Shown here one piece after another: positions 7,635-16,095 of a stretch of DNA of 24,296 bases. Within the stretch, counting starts at the first letter, position 1. Every line of letters starts with the position of its first letter. The DNA is from JAEUKQ01 sp044227605 (GTDB lineage: Bacteria > Pseudomonadota > Alphaproteobacteria > JAEUKQ01). The notes under the pieces were generated by a model. That model was not told where the DNA came from, did no database searches, and saw only the letters and a program-made list of their open reading frames with translations. The stretch is taken from contig JBGAWJ010000012.1 in the NCBI GenBank assembly GCA_044227605.1, forward strand, positions 1-24,296. The letters are read 5' to 3'. Both the position numbers and the translations under genes were made by a program.

Positions 7635-7640
7635 TCCTTT
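7635..7640 (-). promoter_or_regulatory. Ribosome binding site selecting the 7627 start
   Basis: AAAGGA on the minus strand ends 7 nt before the ATG at 7627. The two upstream in-frame ATGs have nothing comparable, so this site decides the start and gives a normal signal peptide. Confidence 0.6.
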
Positions 7641-7762
7641 TTCATACTTGCTTGTCGTTCATTCAAAATAATTTATGATTAATTCATTTGAGCTTGCGGC
7701 AAGAAGGTAACATTTTTTTAAGACATACCCTAATACATTTTAAAACCGGCCTATTCCTAGCG

Positions 7763-8317
7763 TTATTGATCTGACTGCAAATTTAAACGCTGCAATTCGG
7801 CCTCGTTCAACATCAAGCCAATGACCACATAGTAATCACTGGGTGCATAGGTGCTGGTGATCACCAATTTCTGTTCTAACAGATCTTCAATGCCCATGAA
7901 AGGCTTACCTTTTGCAAATGTTACCTTGGCCACCACCGCCTGTTTAGATAAAATTTGTTCTTGCGGATCAACGATGGCCACAAAATATTGGAATTCAACT
8001 TGGTTGTTTTTGTTGGCTTTACCTTCTTCTACCGCGATTCGCACGGTAATATTGGCGGTGACCTCATTGCCTTTTTTTGAACATGTAATCGCGGTTGGCA
8101 CAATTTTGGCAACATAGGTAATGTCAGCTAAGCTTTGGATATTTCCCGCATAGCGGGTGATAGATGACGTTTCCACGGGTACCCGTATTTGTGGGCATAG
8201 ATCCTCCTCAACTTTAGTTTTGGGGGAAGAACAGCCGACCAACCCTGCTATCATCACCGTTGAAAGAAACAATCCTAAGCCTGTTTTGGAAAAAATGGAC
8301 GCCCTATTGTCTTGCAT
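7763..8317 (-). CDS. Outer-envelope lipoprotein, alphaproteobacterial family of unknown function
   Basis: The protein has 184 residues with a lipoprotein signal peptide: hydrophobic stretch at about 13-25, then a lipobox LVGC with the lipidated cysteine at C29. Two more cysteines follow at about 41 and 79. The mature part is beta-rich, with a YFVAIVDPQEQIL stretch typical of a conserved alphaproteobacterial lipoprotein that I know only as hypothetical. Residue 2 after the lipidated cysteine is serine, which favours outer membrane sorting by the usual rule. AAGG lies 5 nt before the ATG. It is the first of three envelope genes in the same direction and is divergent from ispH across 223 nt. Confidence 0.8.
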   Translation of the reverse strand: MQDNRASIFSKTGLGLFLSTVMIAGLVGCSSPKTKVEEDLCPQIRVPVETSSITRYAGNIQSLADITYVAKIVPTAITCSKKGNEVTANITVRIAVEEGKANKNNQVEFQYFVAIVDPQEQILSKQAVVAKVTFAKGKPFMGIEDLLEQKLVITSTYAPSDYYVVIGLMLNEAELQRLNLQSDQ

Positions 8318-8540
8318 ATGTGCCTTGCCCTAAAAGAAAATACCCTGAATCACTATCATAATTGTCCCTCAAGACTACGATAATAGCATAAGATAAAGCA
8401 ACCAAAATAAAATCAGGGATCAAGCTGTTTATCTTGATTTTTAATCTATGGCTTGCGAGAATAGGAATCAATCACTATGATGGCCTTGTTTTTGCTAAGG
8501 CAATATATTTTAAAGTACCCATCAACGCCGTGAGGATATC

Positions 8541-9482
8541 ATGAAGAAACGTCCCCTAACCATTATGTTGGCTTCGCCACGAGGTTTTTGTGCGGGGGTT
8601 GAACGCGCGATCCAAACCGTTGAACGGGCTATCAAAGAGTATGGCCCCCCCGTATATGTCCGGCATGAAATTGTCCATAACCGTTTTGTGGTAGAATCAC
8701 TCGAGGCGAAAGGGGCTATTTTCGTAGAGGAATTAGATGATGTGCCCAGCAATCGTCCCGTGGTTTTTTCAGCGCATGGGGTACCAAAAGTGGTACCAGC
8801 CCAAGCAGAAGAAAGAAAGATGATTTATTTAGATGCCACTTGCCCGTTGGTTAGCAAAGTACACCGGGAGGCAGAGCGGCATTTTCAGGTTGGCAGACAT
8901 ATTTTGTTGATTGGCCATAAAAGCCATCCAGAAGTCATTGGTACTATGGGACAATTGCCCAATGGTTCCATCACCTTGGTGGAGGGCCCTTTGGATGCCG
9001 AGAAAATTAAAGTTCCGGCGGGAGAGTTAGCCTATACGACGCAAACCACTTTATCGATCGATGAAGCTGCCGCAACCATTGCTGTTTTAAAGCGGCGTTT
9101 TCCCAAAATTTATGGCCCCAAAAAGGAGGATATTTGTTACGCGACCACCAATCGGCAACAAGCCGTAAAGGCCGTCGCGCCTTCTTGCGATGCTTTTATC
9201 GTGATTGGTGCCCCTAATTCGTCAAATTCCATGCGGTTAGTTGAAGTGGCAAAATCAGCAGGCTGTCCGAAAGCAACCTTGGCGCAACGCGCCGCCGATA
9301 TTGATTGGACATGGTTGGCGGACACCAAACGTTTAGGTATTTCGGCAGGTGCCTCCGCCCCAGAAATTTTGGTGGAAGAAGTGATATCGGCCTGCCGGGA
9401 ACATTTTACGGTTTCTATTGAAGAAGTGAAAGTCACGGAAGAACATGTCCATTTCAAACTGCCCCGGACGATGAATGGATAG
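8541..9482 (+). CDS. ispH: 4-hydroxy-3-methylbut-2-enyl diphosphate reductase
   Basis: The last enzyme of the MEP isoprenoid pathway reduces HMBPP to IPP and DMAPP with an iron-sulfur cluster. The 313 residues match the family. The three cluster cysteines are C17 (RGFCAGVERAI), C101 (DATCPLVSKVH) and C216 (APSCDAF). H46, H79 (SAHG), H129 and E131 (HPEVIGT) are the expected active-site residues, and the TQTTL and SSNSMRL substrate motifs are intact. GAGG lies 5 nt before the ATG. The gene is probably monocistronic, since a strong terminator follows about 70 nt downstream. The protein is cytosolic. Confidence 0.97.
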   Translation: MKKRPLTIMLASPRGFCAGVERAIQTVERAIKEYGPPVYVRHEIVHNRFVVESLEAKGAIFVEELDDVPSNRPVVFSAHGVPKVVPAQAEERKMIYLDATCPLVSKVHREAERHFQVGRHILLIGHKSHPEVIGTMGQLPNGSITLVEGPLDAEKIKVPAGELAYTTQTTLSIDEAAATIAVLKRRFPKIYGPKKEDICYATTNRQQAVKAVAPSCDAFIVIGAPNSSNSMRLVEVAKSAGCPKATLAQRAADIDWTWLADTKRLGISAGASAPEILVEEVISACREHFTVSIEEVKVTEEHVHFKLPRTMNG

Positions 9483-9550
9483 GAAAGTTCGGTAATTACT
9501 ATTCATCATATGAATGTATATTAATGCCTATCTTGTCTGCCACACAATCA

Positions 9551-9577
9551 AAAACCCAGCCAGAAGCTGGGTTTTTT
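9551..9577 (+). terminator. Rho-independent terminator of ispH
   Basis: A GC-rich stem (AAAACCCAGC at 9551-9560 against GCTGGGTTTT at 9566-9575) closes a 5-nt loop and runs into six T at 9572-9577. The flanking A-run on the other side makes it usable in both directions. Confidence 0.9.
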
Positions 9578-9578
9578 A

Positions 9579-9629
9579 CTATCAGCAAACGAAACTGTTT
9601 TTAAAAAATGTACCGTTTATTGCTGATAG
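9579..9629. repeat. Inverted repeat, 10-bp perfect arms
   Basis: CTATCAGCAA (9579-9588) is matched by TTGCTGATAG (9620-9629). A further short inner match (ACG against CGT) lets the stem extend with a bulge. The interior is AT-rich. It begins two bases after the T-run of the ispH terminator, in the 250-nt gap before rnhA. It could be an RNA structure, a protein-binding palindrome or the remnant of a small inserted element; I cannot decide. Confidence 0.6.
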
Positions 9630-9738
9630 ATAATCACAGGTTTCTATTATCTACTATAACTGGTAGCTATTTCCTTCTCTATTACTTTTTAATATCCATG
9701 ATAGAAAAATACGATTATTAAAACAAAGCCGTTCATTG

Positions 9739-9744
9739 AAAAGG
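9739..9744 (+). promoter_or_regulatory. Ribosome binding site selecting the GTG start of rnhA
   Basis: AAAAGG ends 6 nt before the GTG at 9751. It lies inside the longer reading frame that would start from TTG at 9736, so it argues for the shorter protein. Confidence 0.55.
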
Positions 9745-9750
9745 TTGATT

Positions 9751-10242
9751 GTGGCAGCGAAATCTTTAGAAAACCCTGAGAACTGTATTGAAATTTTTAC
9801 GGATGGCGCTTGCCAAGGCAATCCGGGTCCTGGCGGATGGGGTGCCATCCTGCGGTATGGTTCCTATGAAAAGGAATTATGGGGAGGCGAGCTACAAACC
9901 ACCAATAACCGCATGGAATTAATGGCTCCTATCCAAGCCTTAACAGCGCTTACCAAAAAACTGCCTGTTCGTTTATATACAGATAGCCAATATGTTAAGA
10001 AAGGCATTACCGAATGGATAAAAACCTGGAAGAAACAGAATTGGCAAGGCAGTCATAAAAAACAGGTCAAGAATCTGGATTTGTGGCAAAAGCTTGACCA
10101 ACTGAACCAACAGCATCAAGTTGCCTGGCATTGGGTTAAAGGTCATAGTGGCCATCCTGAAAATGAACGAGCAGATGAGTTGGCACGTAAGGGACTAGAA
10201 GAATTAGGTTTGGGGCGAAAATTTTCTAAGGAAGAGGCCTGA
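9751..10242 (+). CDS. rnhA: Ribonuclease HI
   Basis: It cuts the RNA strand of RNA-DNA hybrids during replication and R-loop removal. I choose the GTG at 9751 (163 residues) over the TTG at 9736 because AAAAGG sits 6 nt upstream of it. Counted from the GTG, the catalytic carboxylates are D18 (FTDGAC), E56 (NRMEL), D78 (YTDSQY) and D142 (ADELA), with the catalytic-loop histidine H132 (VKGHSGH). The basic handle region WIKTWKKQNWQGSHKKQVKN marks the bacterial type I form. It is close to ispH, as in many Alphaproteobacteria, where homoserine kinase thrB often lies between the two; thrB is absent here. It is convergent with the DsbD-like gene across 31 nt. Confidence 0.96.
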   Translation: MAAKSLENPENCIEIFTDGACQGNPGPGGWGAILRYGSYEKELWGGELQTTNNRMELMAPIQALTALTKKLPVRLYTDSQYVKKGITEWIKTWKKQNWQGSHKKQVKNLDLWQKLDQLNQQHQVAWHWVKGHSGHPENERADELARKGLEELGLGRKFSKEEA

Positions 10243-10273
10243 TCCGCTGTTAAAAAATTCCTAAGCAATAGCT

Positions 10274-12391
10274 TTATCGCAAATAATCCCTAACCATTCC
10301 TACATGTAATAAAACCGGCAACACCAAACCTTGCGGATATTGTGGGTTATACACCACATTCATGGGAATGCCGAACCGATTAAATTTCTTGAGATAAGCT
10401 AAAATTTTCTCATCCGGCCTTGTCCAATCCGCCTGCATCGCGACCACATGATCTTGGGACATGGCTTTGATAATATCAGGATCCTTAAGCACCAATTGTT
10501 CATTCGCAAGACAAGTCAAACACCAGGCAGCCGTCACATCAACAAAAACTGTTTTTCCTTGCCTGACCAAAGCATCAATCTTTTGTTCATCAAATTCTTG
10601 CCAATTAGCCTCGAGGTTTGGCAATGTTTTAACCCGGTAAGGCGCCCCATAACCGACAGCAACCAACCCCAATAAAATCCCCGCCAAATAAACCCTGGTA
10701 ATAGCCTGATGATTTTTTAAAAATCCATATTGTTTTGCCCCAAGGACTCCCAACCCTGCCACCAATAAAAAACCAACCAATAAAACCCAAGATGGATCTA
10801 AAAGTTGGCTTAATACCCATATCAGCCAACCGCTGGTGAACAACAGCAATACTCCCATCGCTATTTTTAAATAAATCATCCAACGGCCTGGTTTAGGCAA
10901 AAACCGGGTGATGGCGGGAAATAAGGCCACCAAGATATAAGGGGATGCTAAGCCTATCGCCATAGTCACAAATATTAAAAACAGGGTGGGCAGGTCTTGC
11001 GTCAAGGCAAAACCTATTGCCGTGGTCACAAAAGGGGCTGAACATGGGGTCGCTAATAAAGTGGCAAGAAACCCCGTGAAAAATGCTTGTGGTAAAGAAG
11101 GATTTTTCGGGTGTTTACCCATTTTTGGTTGGGTGTGGCCTAATAATTTGCCGGCTACAGCAGGCAAGGCAAGATCAACCCAACCCCACAAAGAGGCTGC
11201 AAAAAAAGTTGTAAGGGCCGCCAGCAAAATAAGGAAAACTGGTTCCTGGAATTGGATACCCCATCCCAAGGATTGACCGGATAATTTAATAAAAGCTAAG
11301 AAGGTCGCTAATAATATAAACGAGGCAATAATTCCCGCACTGGTCATCAGAAAGGATAATCTTGTTTGGTTGCGCGTTTGAAGACCTTGTTGCAAAAGCC
11401 CAAAGAATTTCAATGAAAGTACCGGTAATACGCAGGGCATCAAATTTAAAATAGCCCCCCCTAATAAAGCTAACAGCAAAAAATACCAAATGTCAGGGGT
11501 TGATGGCGCCTTTCCCCCCTCATCAAGAATGATCAAATCTTGAACATTCAAAAGGATTTCGATGGCTGTTTGCCCGGCAGGTAACACCGTCAACAGCATG
11601 GGGCCGTTATTGGGCAAAAATGCTGGCTGGCCGCTGATAGTATCCACAACTGGCATGATCAACTGGATCCGGCCTTGGCCCAAAATCGTTATTTGAGGCA
11701 TGCCCGAGATAACTGTCCCCTTGATCTCAGCAATCATATCTAATGTTTTGATAGGAATTGGTGATTCGTCGATCCAGGTGATGACCAGTTGATCGCCTGC
11801 GGATTTTCTTTGAACGGTCGTTCCCAAGATTTTGATGGCCGTTGCTGCTAGCGGTCTCGGCAACAAATGCTGGAAATGTTCAAGCAACCCAGCTGCTTCA
11901 ATATCAAATAGGGTGCTACCCGTTGCCGGTAAAGTTAACTGCAGTTCCTCCAGGTACGGAATGCAAATATCTTTGCAAATCATATATTCCACTTGCAAAA
12001 TAAGGGTGGATGGTTTCGCCGGATTTTGCGGCACCCATTCGATGGGGAAAACAACATGTTGTTGATAGCCAAATGTATCAAACCCTAATAGATGGTGGCG
12101 CTGGGGTGTCGGCCATTGCAATTGCATCGATTGGACATTATCAGATTTTCCCCAATCAATCGTTGGCGGCAACCCTGCAGCCCCCGGCATCCGCCAATAG
12201 GTTTTCCAACCCTCTGCCAGTTTTATTTCTAACCCTAATTGCCACATTCCGACCTTATCGGTATCAGCCATACTAGCCAACAGGCGAACCTGGCTATAAG
12301 ATTGGATTTGCCATTCTGTTGTTAAGGCTATGGATTGACTAGAACATACTATCCCAACCAACCAACCAAGAATGAAATATTTTTTTATCAT
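10274..12391 (-). CDS. Protein-disulfide reductase, DsbD/ScsB-type transmembrane thiol transporter
   Basis: This protein moves reducing power from cytoplasmic thioredoxin to periplasmic thiol proteins. Its 705 residues carry, in order, a signal sequence (about 1-22), a periplasmic DsbC-corrector-like N-domain with C139-x3-C143 (MICKDIC), and a polytopic core from about 302 to 580. The core has the paired membrane cysteines C320 (NLMPCVLPVLSLK) and C450 (ATPCSAPFVTTAIG). A C-terminal thioredoxin-like domain has C624-L-T-C627 (TAAWCLTCLANE). All three cysteine pairs are intact. The N-domain resembles ScsB-type proteins more than E. coli DsbD. Candidate clients here are periplasmic copper-handling thiols of oxidase assembly; that is inference. 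The ATG has only a weak upstream ribosome site. Confidence 0.9.
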   Translation of the reverse strand: MIKKYFILGWLVGIVCSSQSIALTTEWQIQSYSQVRLLASMADTDKVGMWQLGLEIKLAEGWKTYWRMPGAAGLPPTIDWGKSDNVQSMQLQWPTPQRHHLLGFDTFGYQQHVVFPIEWVPQNPAKPSTLILQVEYMICKDICIPYLEELQLTLPATGSTLFDIEAAGLLEHFQHLLPRPLAATAIKILGTTVQRKSAGDQLVITWIDESPIPIKTLDMIAEIKGTVISGMPQITILGQGRIQLIMPVVDTISGQPAFLPNNGPMLLTVLPAGQTAIEILLNVQDLIILDEGGKAPSTPDIWYFLLLALLGGAILNLMPCVLPVLSLKFFGLLQQGLQTRNQTRLSFLMTSAGIIASFILLATFLAFIKLSGQSLGWGIQFQEPVFLILLAALTTFFAASLWGWVDLALPAVAGKLLGHTQPKMGKHPKNPSLPQAFFTGFLATLLATPCSAPFVTTAIGFALTQDLPTLFLIFVTMAIGLASPYILVALFPAITRFLPKPGRWMIYLKIAMGVLLLFTSGWLIWVLSQLLDPSWVLLVGFLLVAGLGVLGAKQYGFLKNHQAITRVYLAGILLGLVAVGYGAPYRVKTLPNLEANWQEFDEQKIDALVRQGKTVFVDVTAAWCLTCLANEQLVLKDPDIIKAMSQDHVVAMQADWTRPDEKILAYLKKFNRFGIPMNVVYNPQYPQGLVLPVLLHVGMVRDYLR

Positions 12392-12679
12392 ATGTCACGT
12401 TATTTCTTCTGTTCCCAACCAATGGAACGTTTGTCTACCCTTTGCTCGACTACTCAACATATCCTTTTTTTATGGTAGGTGATAGAGAATTGCTGCGGAA
12501 GGTAAAAAATTAATATCTCACGTAAAATTATTTTCCCTGTTTTTTTTGCCGATCCATGCTAGTCTACCATAAGTATCTTGGATCCGTTCCCGTATGTCAT
12601 AACCTGTGAGGGTCCACCTCTGACGTAACAATCATTTATAGGCCCCAGTTACGGGGTATTTTGAAATCGGGAGAACGAT

Positions 12680-13252
12680 GTGAAATACCTAAATACTAAT
12701 GGTTATTTAACAGGCCAATTATTGGTGGCTATGCCCCAGATCCCGGACAACCGTTTTAACCAAAGTGTCGTATATATCTGCGTCCACAATGACCAAGGGG
12801 CAATGGGTTTAATTATTAACCGTTTGGTAGGTTCAATTTCTTTTCGTGAGATTCTTCAGCAATTGGGGATCCAGGATGAAGTATCTCGCAATACACCTAT
12901 TTATTTTGGCGGCCCTATTGAAACAAGCCGCGGTTTTGTCCTGCACAGCCTTGATTACCAAGAAACTGGTACCATCCTTGTCAATAAGCATTTCGGGCTA
13001 ACGGCTTCCCTCGATCTCTTGAAGCTTATTGCCACCAACCAAGGCCCCAAGAATTATTTATTAGCTTTGGGATATACTGGCTGGACTGCCCACCAACTAG
13101 AAAAAGAAATCCAAGAAAATAGTTGGTTAGCCACCCCAAGCGATGAAAGCATTATCTTTAGTCCCATCAATTTGAATGAAAAATGGGCCTTATCGGTTGG
13201 GAAGATAGGGATTTCTGTCAGTCAGCTTTCTTCCGATTATGGCCATGCCTGA
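12680..13252 (+). CDS. yqgE: YqgE/AlgH family protein (UPF0301, DUF179)
   Basis: A conserved bacterial protein of 190 residues with no settled biochemical function. Diagnostic blocks are GYLTGQLLVAMPQIPDNRF, VVYICVHNDQGAMGLIINR and the later IYFGGPIETSRGFVLHS. The start is GTG, with GGGAG 6 nt upstream. An ATG overlaps it by one base but is followed at once by a TGA stop (ATGTGA), so it cannot begin the protein. The gene is convergent with the M16 peptidase gene across only 4 nt, with no terminator between them. The 288-nt upstream gap to the divergent dsbD-like gene holds small inverted repeats but no convincing promoter. Confidence 0.93.
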   Translation: MKYLNTNGYLTGQLLVAMPQIPDNRFNQSVVYICVHNDQGAMGLIINRLVGSISFREILQQLGIQDEVSRNTPIYFGGPIETSRGFVLHSLDYQETGTILVNKHFGLTASLDLLKLIATNQGPKNYLLALGYTGWTAHQLEKEIQENSWLATPSDESIIFSPINLNEKWALSVGKIGISVSQLSSDYGHA

Positions 13253-13256
13253 TGGG

Positions 13257-14561
13257 TTAACGGAAGCGTTTCTGGATTGCTTCATACCCCTCTAAGTTTT
13301 TAGCAGCCCCGCCCAAAGCTGTAAAAGTTAGGGGGGTCGACAAAATTTTTCCCAGCAATTTTTCCAAATCTGTTTTTGTAATTTGCAACAAACTTTTCTT
13401 AATGAATTGAGGATCAAGGGGGTGGTTATAAGTCAAAATCTGCTGGGCAATTTGTTCGCAACGCGCCCCAACACTTTCTTGGGCGATTTTCATGCCCGCA
13501 AATAATTGCCGCCTTGCTCTTTCAATTTCTTCTGCCGTCATATTTTGAGTTAATTTAAGCATTTCTTGGCAAATAATTTCTAAAGTTCCTGCTGCATTTT
13601 GAGTGCTGGTACCAGCATAAACACCAAATAATCCTGCATCCAGGTATGAGGCACTAAAACTGTGGATATTATAGGCCAGCCCCCTTTTTTCACGAACTTC
13701 CTGAAAAAGCCGTGAGGACATACCACCCCCTAGGATCCCGGTCAACAACTGTAAGGCATAAAAATCAGGCTCATGACAATGGGGAGCTGAGAAACCAATA
13801 ACCAAGTGGGTTTGCTCCGCAGACTTTTTAATACGACAATCCCCCCCAACATACCTGCCAGGAATAAAAGATTTCGCAGGTGTTTCTGCCAAATGATCAA
13901 AAAATTTCCTTACCATTTCAACAAATTTTTCGTGATCAACTTTACCAGCAGCGGCCAATAAAAGGTTGGAGGCTGCGTAATGTTTTTGGTAGTAATCCTG
14001 CACATCTTGGCGTGTAATTTTCTGGACAATTTTGCCATTACCTAAAATTGGCAACCCCAAAGGCTGTTTAGGATAAGCCGCTTGTTGAAAATAATCTAAC
14101 ACTATATCATCAGGCGTATCTTCTACCTGTGCCAATTCTTGGATAATAACGGTTCGTTCCCGCTCCAATTCTGCTTCTTCAAAAGTGGAATTTTGTATAA
14201 TATCGGCCAGAATTGATAAAGCCAATGGCATCTCCTCTGCCACTAACCTTACATAATAAGCAGTTTGTTCCCGGGCCGTATACGCATTCATATGCCCCCC
14301 AACATTTTCAATTTCAATGGAAATATCCCGGGCAGAACGGCTGGTGGTTCCCTTAAACATCATATGTTCAAGCAAATGGGCAATGCCATTTAATTTAGCA
14401 GGTTCATGACGGGTACCAACATTTGCCCAAACCCCTACTGCTACCGTTTCCACATGCCGCATCGTATCCGTGACAATCCTTAATCCGTTCGGCAAGGTTG
14501 TTAATTTAATGTGTTTTGCAAAAGCCGGAGAAAAGGGTTGAGAAGTCATGGGGTGATGCAA
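13257..14561 (-). CDS. M16 family zinc peptidase, processing-protease type
   Basis: A 434-residue member of the M16B group, related to the mitochondrial processing peptidase beta subunit. The inverted zinc motif HxxEH is intact as H62-L-L-E65-H66 (GIAHLLEHMMFKGT), with the third ligand E142 (VIIQELAQ). The C-terminal half carries the glycine-rich GGGMSSRLFQEVREKRGLAY block. It lacks a signal peptide and is probably cytoplasmic. The first possible start is TTG at 14561; an ATG four codons later (14549) is an alternative, and neither has a well-spaced ribosome site. It begins 3 nt after the M32 peptidase stop and is probably the last gene of the oxidase operon. Confidence 0.93.
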   Translation of the reverse strand: MHHPMTSQPFSPAFAKHIKLTTLPNGLRIVTDTMRHVETVAVGVWANVGTRHEPAKLNGIAHLLEHMMFKGTTSRSARDISIEIENVGGHMNAYTAREQTAYYVRLVAEEMPLALSILADIIQNSTFEEAELERERTVIIQELAQVEDTPDDIVLDYFQQAAYPKQPLGLPILGNGKIVQKITRQDVQDYYQKHYAASNLLLAAAGKVDHEKFVEMVRKFFDHLAETPAKSFIPGRYVGGDCRIKKSAEQTHLVIGFSAPHCHEPDFYALQLLTGILGGGMSSRLFQEVREKRGLAYNIHSFSASYLDAGLFGVYAGTSTQNAAGTLEIICQEMLKLTQNMTAEEIERARRQLFAGMKIAQESVGARCEQIAQQILTYNHPLDPQFIKKSLLQITKTDLEKLLGKILSTPLTFTALGGAAKNLEGYEAIQKRFR

Positions 14562-14564
14562 TTC

Positions 14565-16070
14565 CTAAGATAACGAATTCAAATATCGCTGCTGCAGATG
14601 TTTTTTGAAAGATTTGGTTGTTAAGCCCGTACCGGTTGCCTGCTCAAGGATTTGATTGGTTGAATACGCAGAGGCTTTTTGATGCACTTGGGTGCGTAAC
14701 CAGTTCCGAAAATCTCCAAATTGCCCCCTAGCAATCTTTTCTTTTAAGCAAGGAATTTGCTTGAGTGCAGCCTCAAATAATTGGGCAGCCATCAAGGCCC
14801 CTAAACTATAGGTAGGAAAATACCCAAAAGACCCTTCATACCAATGAATATCTTGCAAACAGCCTTCGCGATCAGAGGTTGGCACAACCCCTAACAGATT
14901 GTGCATTTGTTCATTCCAAATGTGTGGAATATCAGCCACCTTTAACTGCCCGGTGATTAAAGCCTGTTCTATATTATAACGCACGATGATATGCAACGGA
15001 TACGTCACTTCATCCGATTCCGCCCGAATGAGACTGGGTTGCACACGTTTAGTTATCTGTTGTAGATCTTCAAAACGCCATTTATCATAGGGGGATGGTA
15101 ATTTTCGTTTTAAAAAAGTGGCCAGGAAATTCCAAAATTCTGGCGTTTGGCTGATTTGCTTTTCCCAGATTAAAGACTGGCTTTCATGTAACGCCATGCC
15201 ACGCGCCCAACCAACCGGTTGGTATCGCCAAGCGGCTGGCAATCCATGTTCGTAAAAAGCATGGCCGATTTCATGGATGGCCCCCCTCAATCCAGATAAA
15301 AAATTATTCTCTTCAAAATGGACAGCCACCCGCAGGTCATCCATACTGCCTGATGAAAAGGAATGTAACGTAGTATCCAGCCTGCCGCTTTCAAAATCAA
15401 ACGACATGGCCTGAATAATGTGTCGGATAACCTCGATTTGGGTATCAATCGCCATTTTCGGATTTTCTGGCAGTCTATTATTGTCTTGCTTAGCAGTTAC
15501 CTCTTTCACAAAATTAGGCAAAAAAGATTGTAAATCCTGAAAAATGGGACTCAGCTGTTCCATCGTTAAGTCGGGCTCATATTGATTAAGTAACGCATCA
15601 TAAGGCTCACAATGCAATTTATTGGCCTTTATTAGCGCTTTCTCCTGGGTTAAGGCAACCAGGACTGCAAGGTCTTCTTGAACAATCGAAAAATCGCCTT
15701 GTTGTTTAGCCAAACGCCATTTTTTTTCACAATTATTACTGATCAACGCCAGCTGATTAACTAATTCCTCAGGCATCGCTGCGGCATGGGTAAAATGGCG
15801 TTTCATCTCACGGATATTAGCTTGTTGCCAGTTGGTTAGTTTTTCTTCTTCAGCCCCTGCCTTTTCCAGCAATCCTTCCATTTCAGGTGCCGTCAGTTGC
15901 TGATGGTGTTTAACTTTTAAGAAAGCTAACTGTTTCCCCCTGCCCCCAGATGCATTGAGCGGCATGACCGTATTCATATCCCAATCCAGAAGATTGATAA
16001 TCTCTTGTAATAAAGATATTTCTTGAAAACCTTTTTCTAACTGATGGTAACTTTTTAAATCGCCGTTCAT
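14565..16070 (-). CDS. M32 family metallocarboxypeptidase (Taq carboxypeptidase type)
   Basis: The 501 residues fit the M32 family, which removes C-terminal residues from peptides in the cytosol. The zinc site is HEIGH at 266-270 with the third ligand E296 in the HESQSL block. Other family marks are DTTLHSFSSGSMDDLR (232-247) and the DEVTYPLHIIVRYNIEQAL region. AGGA lies 4-5 nt before the ATG. The gene follows surf1 after 25 nt and precedes the M16 peptidase by 3 nt. It is therefore likely transcribed with the cytochrome oxidase genes, though no link in function to the oxidase is established. Confidence 0.95.
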   Translation of the reverse strand: MNGDLKSYHQLEKGFQEISLLQEIINLLDWDMNTVMPLNASGGRGKQLAFLKVKHHQQLTAPEMEGLLEKAGAEEEKLTNWQQANIREMKRHFTHAAAMPEELVNQLALISNNCEKKWRLAKQQGDFSIVQEDLAVLVALTQEKALIKANKLHCEPYDALLNQYEPDLTMEQLSPIFQDLQSFLPNFVKEVTAKQDNNRLPENPKMAIDTQIEVIRHIIQAMSFDFESGRLDTTLHSFSSGSMDDLRVAVHFEENNFLSGLRGAIHEIGHAFYEHGLPAAWRYQPVGWARGMALHESQSLIWEKQISQTPEFWNFLATFLKRKLPSPYDKWRFEDLQQITKRVQPSLIRAESDEVTYPLHIIVRYNIEQALITGQLKVADIPHIWNEQMHNLLGVVPTSDREGCLQDIHWYEGSFGYFPTYSLGALMAAQLFEAALKQIPCLKEKIARGQFGDFRNWLRTQVHQKASAYSTNQILEQATGTGLTTKSFKKHLQQRYLNSLS

Positions 16071-16095
16071 ATCATCCTATTCAATCACTCTGGCT

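Noticed and set aside
8419..8438. ATCAAG/CTTGAT inverted repeat followed by a T-run between the lipoprotein gene and ispH
   Set aside because: A plus-strand terminator would have no upstream gene to serve here, and the 6-bp AT-rich stem is weak. An operator is possible, but nothing supports it beyond symmetry.
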